From contig JADHUC010000025.1 of the NCBI GenBank assembly GCA_016784735.1, positions 1-54,677 of the forward strand: DNA of 54,677 nt, read 5' to 3'. The stretch's first letter is position 1. Each line of letters opens with the position of its first letter. The notes below the pieces were generated by a model. That model was not told the origin of the DNA. It was given only the letters and a program-made list of their open reading frames with translations, and made no database searches. Shown in pieces: positions 52,248 through 54,677 of the stretch. The position numbers were made by a program, and so were the translations under genes. This DNA is from Pirellulaceae bacterium (GTDB taxonomy: Bacteria; Planctomycetota; Planctomycetia; Pirellulales; Pirellulaceae).

Positions 52248-54356
52248 ATGTCCAGCTTTCCCACCATACCACGAGACGATTCCCCAGGATCTCACCCCAC
52301 AATTGGTCTGTGGACCATTTGTTTTGGACTGCTAGTCCTGGCAGCCTCGGCACGTTTTTCTCAGGGCCAACAGCCCGATAACGCGGACGCCCCAGCAACG
52401 GCTGAGGTGACGGACGACGAGGACACAGCCACATCAGCCGAAGAGGAGCCAATGGTAACACCACCCGAGGCTCCTTTGCCGGAAGTCCCCGAGACAACCG
52501 TTGTCGGCCGGCCCGGCGCGTTCCCGGCCGGTCCGCTTGTTGAAGGCACCGTTACCACTCCCACGCGAACCGCTACCAGTATCGGGCAGGTCGGCAGTGC
52601 GACAACGGTGATCTCGTCCGAACAGATTCGCCGGAGCGGCTATTCGGTAGTGGGCGATTTGCTGGAGGGCACCACAGGGCTGCGCGTTGTCCGACAGGGG
52701 GCTCCTGGAGGTCTGACTTCCGTCTTCCTGCGGGGAGCCAACTCGAATCAAACCAAGGTCCTCTTGGACGGCATACCAATCAACGACCCAAGCAGCGCGG
52801 GCCGCGCTTTCGATTTTTCCCACCTAAGCGTCGACAATATCGAGCGTATTGAGATCGTGCGTGGTCCTCAAAGCACGCTTTACGGAACGGATGCGATCGG
52901 CGGCGTGATCAACATTATCACCAAACGTGGCGAAGGACCGCTTACCGCCCGCGCCAAATTCATGGGCGGCAGCTACGGCACCAATCGCCAGGACGTATCT
53001 GTCTCCGGAGGCACCAACTGCGTCAACTATTCGATCGGCGGATCGCACTACTACACCGACGGCTTTTCTTCGGCCTCGGAACGCCTGGGCAACACGGAGG
53101 ACGACCACCACCGTTTGGGAACCGTGTCCGGGCGATTCGGCTGGACGCCAACTGAAACGTTCGATGTGGACTACGTGTTTCGTTGGGCGGATCTTCGCAC
53201 CAATATCGACAATTTCGACTTCACCACCGGCCTGCCGTTGGATGAAGTGGGGACGTCACGTCAGAGTCTAACGGAGTCGTTTTATTCGCGCATCCAGGCC
53301 CGCTGGGAGATGTTCGATGGCGGAATCGAACAGAGACTGGCCTATAACCTGACCGACTACAGCCGTGGAGACACGGGTGATTTGGGGGCTGTTCCCTTTC
53401 CCGTTACTCCCTCCGCGTTCGAAGGGCAGACGCGCAAGTTGGAGTGGCAGGCAGATGTCCTCCTGCTTCAAAACAATCTCCTGTCCGTAGGCGCTGATTA
53501 CTATGTCGAAGATGCGTCCAGCTCGTTCGGCCTCGCCGCGTCGCAGAACAAGTACGGCTTCTTTCTTCAGGACCAGATCGAGTTGGCGGAACGGTGGTTC
53601 ACCACCGTCGGATTTCGATGGGACACCTGGAACGTGGCCGGAGAGGCTCAGACGTACCAGGTCCGCTCGGTCTACAACGTCCACGAAACCGGGACGTCTT
53701 TCCACGGAACGCTCGGTACGGGATTCCGGGCCCCGTCCTTGTCGGAAAACCTGGATCCACTGTTCGGCAATCCGGCCCTGAAACCCGAAGAGAGCCAAGG
53801 CTGGGACGTCGGAGCGACACAGCGCCTGCTCGGCGATGACATGATCGTCGAGTTCTATTACTATCGCAACGACCTGCGCAACCTGATCGTGTTCGATTTC
53901 TCGATTCCACCGTTTGGCGCACTCGCCAATGTCGGTCGTGCACGGACACACGGTGTCGAAGTCAACGCCTTATGGAATATCCATCCGGACGTCGCGCTGA
54001 GCGCCTCGTATACGCGCACCGATACGCTGAATGTCGACACGGGATTGCCGTTGGCAAGGCGTCCAAAGGACCAAGGCAGCATCGGCGCGACCTATCGTTA
54101 CTGTGAAGGGCGCGGCGCGGCCAGCCTGTACGCTCTGTTCTTTGGCGACAGTATCGATAACGGTGTGTTCGGTGGCCCTGCTTTTCGCGTCCTGGACGGG
54201 TACACCTTGCTGAACATGGTCGCGGACTACCAATTGACCGAGCACATGCGATGCTTCTGCCGCTTCGATAACCTGCTGAACGAGCACTACGAAGTTGTGA
54301 CTGGCTACGGCACCCCACTGTCTTCCGCGTTCGGAGGGATCGACCTCGTCTGGTAG
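52248..54356 (+). CDS. btuB: TonB-dependent receptor, BtuB-like (cobalamin/corrinoid uptake)
   Basis: 702 residues from ATG 52248, with GGAGG about 10 bases upstream; the GTG at 52206 is a less likely start. A signal peptide (LWTICFGLLVLAASARFSQG) and an acidic, proline-rich linker precede a plug domain: ETTVVGRP (TonB-box-like), IRRSGYSVVGDLLEGTTGLR, SVFLRGANSNQTKVLLDGIP, IERIEIVRGPQSTLYGTDAI and GGVINIITKRG. The rest is a 22-strand-type beta-barrel ending in FGGIDLVW with a terminal aromatic residue. The cobalamin riboswitch directly upstream makes B12 or a related corrinoid the likely ligand. The gene is convergent with an ABC ATPase three bases away. Confidence 0.9.
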   Translation: MSSFPTIPRDDSPGSHPTIGLWTICFGLLVLAASARFSQGQQPDNADAPATAEVTDDEDTATSAEEEPMVTPPEAPLPEVPETTVVGRPGAFPAGPLVEGTVTTPTRTATSIGQVGSATTVISSEQIRRSGYSVVGDLLEGTTGLRVVRQGAPGGLTSVFLRGANSNQTKVLLDGIPINDPSSAGRAFDFSHLSVDNIERIEIVRGPQSTLYGTDAIGGVINIITKRGEGPLTARAKFMGGSYGTNRQDVSVSGGTNCVNYSIGGSHYYTDGFSSASERLGNTEDDHHRLGTVSGRFGWTPTETFDVDYVFRWADLRTNIDNFDFTTGLPLDEVGTSRQSLTESFYSRIQARWEMFDGGIEQRLAYNLTDYSRGDTGDLGAVPFPVTPSAFEGQTRKLEWQADVLLLQNNLLSVGADYYVEDASSSFGLAASQNKYGFFLQDQIELAERWFTTVGFRWDTWNVAGEAQTYQVRSVYNVHETGTSFHGTLGTGFRAPSLSENLDPLFGNPALKPEESQGWDVGATQRLLGDDMIVEFYYYRNDLRNLIVFDFSIPPFGALANVGRARTHGVEVNALWNIHPDVALSASYTRTDTLNVDTGLPLARRPKDQGSIGATYRYCEGRGAASLYALFFGDSIDNGVFGGPAFRVLDGYTLLNMVADYQLTEHMRCFCRFDNLLNEHYEVVTGYGTPLSSAFGGIDLVW

Positions 54357-54359
54357 TCC

Positions 54360-54677
54360 TTAGAGTGGATCGTTGGCACCCGGTGTTTGTTTCTTGGGCA
54401 GGGCCATGCCGCTGCTACCCGCAGCCGATATCACGATGTGCGGCTTGTTAGAAACGGGGTTACGCTCCGTAAACACTTTCACTCCGTAAACGCGCTGGAT
54501 CATGTCCGTCGTCAGGACGTCCTCGGGCGGACCGAGAGCGTCCATGCGGCCGTCGTCCAACACGGCCACTCTCTCGCAGTACTCGGCCGCCAAATTGAGA
54601 TCGTGGAACACGCTGATCACGGTCATGTTGGTTTCGCGGTTCAGCTTGCCGATCAGGTCAAGGGCGGCCAGTTGATG
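54360..54677 (-). CDS. ABC transporter ATP-binding protein, C-terminal part (partial)
   Basis: The minus-strand frame is open to the window edge. The 105 visible residues hold the end of an ABC ATPase of the FecE/BtuD type: ALDLIGKLNRETNMTVISVF then HDLNLAAEYCERVAVLDDGR with the conserved switch histidine, and GPPEDVLTTDMIQRVYGVKV. Walker A, signature and Walker B lie outside. The family imports Fe-siderophores, haem or cobalamin with a permease and binding protein. Standing next to a riboswitch-controlled BtuB-like receptor makes corrinoid import plausible, though it runs in the opposite direction and is not under that riboswitch. Confidence 0.88.
   Translation of the reverse strand, partial: HQLAALDLIGKLNRETNMTVISVFHDLNLAAEYCERVAVLDDGRMDALGPPEDVLTTDMIQRVYGVKVFTERNPVSNKPHIVISAAGSSGMALPKKQTPGANDPL

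Noticed and set aside
1..54677. Insertion sequences, prophage, integrase or tRNA genes
   Set aside because: No transposase or integrase motif and no cloverleaf was recognised while reading both strands; a dedicated scan could still find a tRNA.

Overview
The window looks like a chromosomal segment of a planctomycete (Planctomycetota, plausibly Pirellulales-like), inferred from gene content and not from a marker gene. The supporting signs are: a giant secreted protein that opens with an Arg/Lys-rich stretch and a VERLEDRCLLA (LEPR-xLL-type) motif; an ECF sigma factor opening with FPTTRWSLV; two ECF sigma factor / Ser-Thr kinase pairs; many Tat-exported sugar-metabolism proteins; fairly high G+C; and many long intergenic hairpins. 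No rRNA, tRNA, CRISPR array, transposase or phage gene was seen.

Layout. 1-2795: end of an RND efflux pump, cut by the window edge. 2946-10376: plus-strand cluster of a secreted PQQ-type propeller with an embedded methyltransferase-like domain, a Tat-exported TIM-barrel sugar isomerase, a LamG/propeller protein and a nitrilase-family amidohydrolase (the last two share ATGA). 10616-18016: a secreted hypothetical protein and a 2113-residue exported protein of unknown function. 18032-21999: an ornithine-cyclodeaminase-family dehydrogenase set among decayed DNA (MITE-like inverted repeat, gene remnants, diverged direct repeats), an LRR protein and a Uma2-family protein. 21999-24662: a secreted GH36-type alpha-galactosidase whose barrel is split by a beta-sandwich. 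24931-28603: ECF sigma, small unknown protein, membrane kinase with TolB-like propeller. 28831-35288 (minus): propeller glycosidase-like protein, broken BNR gene, small secreted protein, RTX protein with a C-terminal HExxH peptidase. 35513-38598: second ECF sigma/kinase pair (GTGA overlap). 38719-44822: a large heparinase-like protein with a C-terminal NPCBM domain, divergent from a Gfo/Idh/MocA oxidoreductase. 44948-46821: consensus promoter with a palindrome, an AAA ATPase fused to a PD-(D/E)XK-like domain, and an N-terminally truncated HTH protein. 46905-51701: DUF4838-type protein, then a sugar isomerase and a saccharopine-dehydrogenase-like reductase. 51960-54677: cobalamin riboswitch, BtuB-like receptor, and the end of an ABC ATPase facing it.

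How it fits together. Most genes suit a polysaccharide-degrading lifestyle: exported glycosidases, lyases and binding propellers, sugar isomerases and oxidoreductases, under two sigma/kinase signalling pairs. The B12 riboswitch and receptor form a separate nutrient-uptake module.

The most unusual signals are: a hairpin repeat inserted in frame in a kinase catalytic core; a recurrent family of long intergenic hairpins, one of which also supplies the N-terminus of an exported enzyme; the ATPase-nuclease plus truncated-HTH module behind a palindromic promoter; and the RTX/HExxH protein with its small secreted neighbour. All assignments come from reading motifs by eye; no database search was possible.
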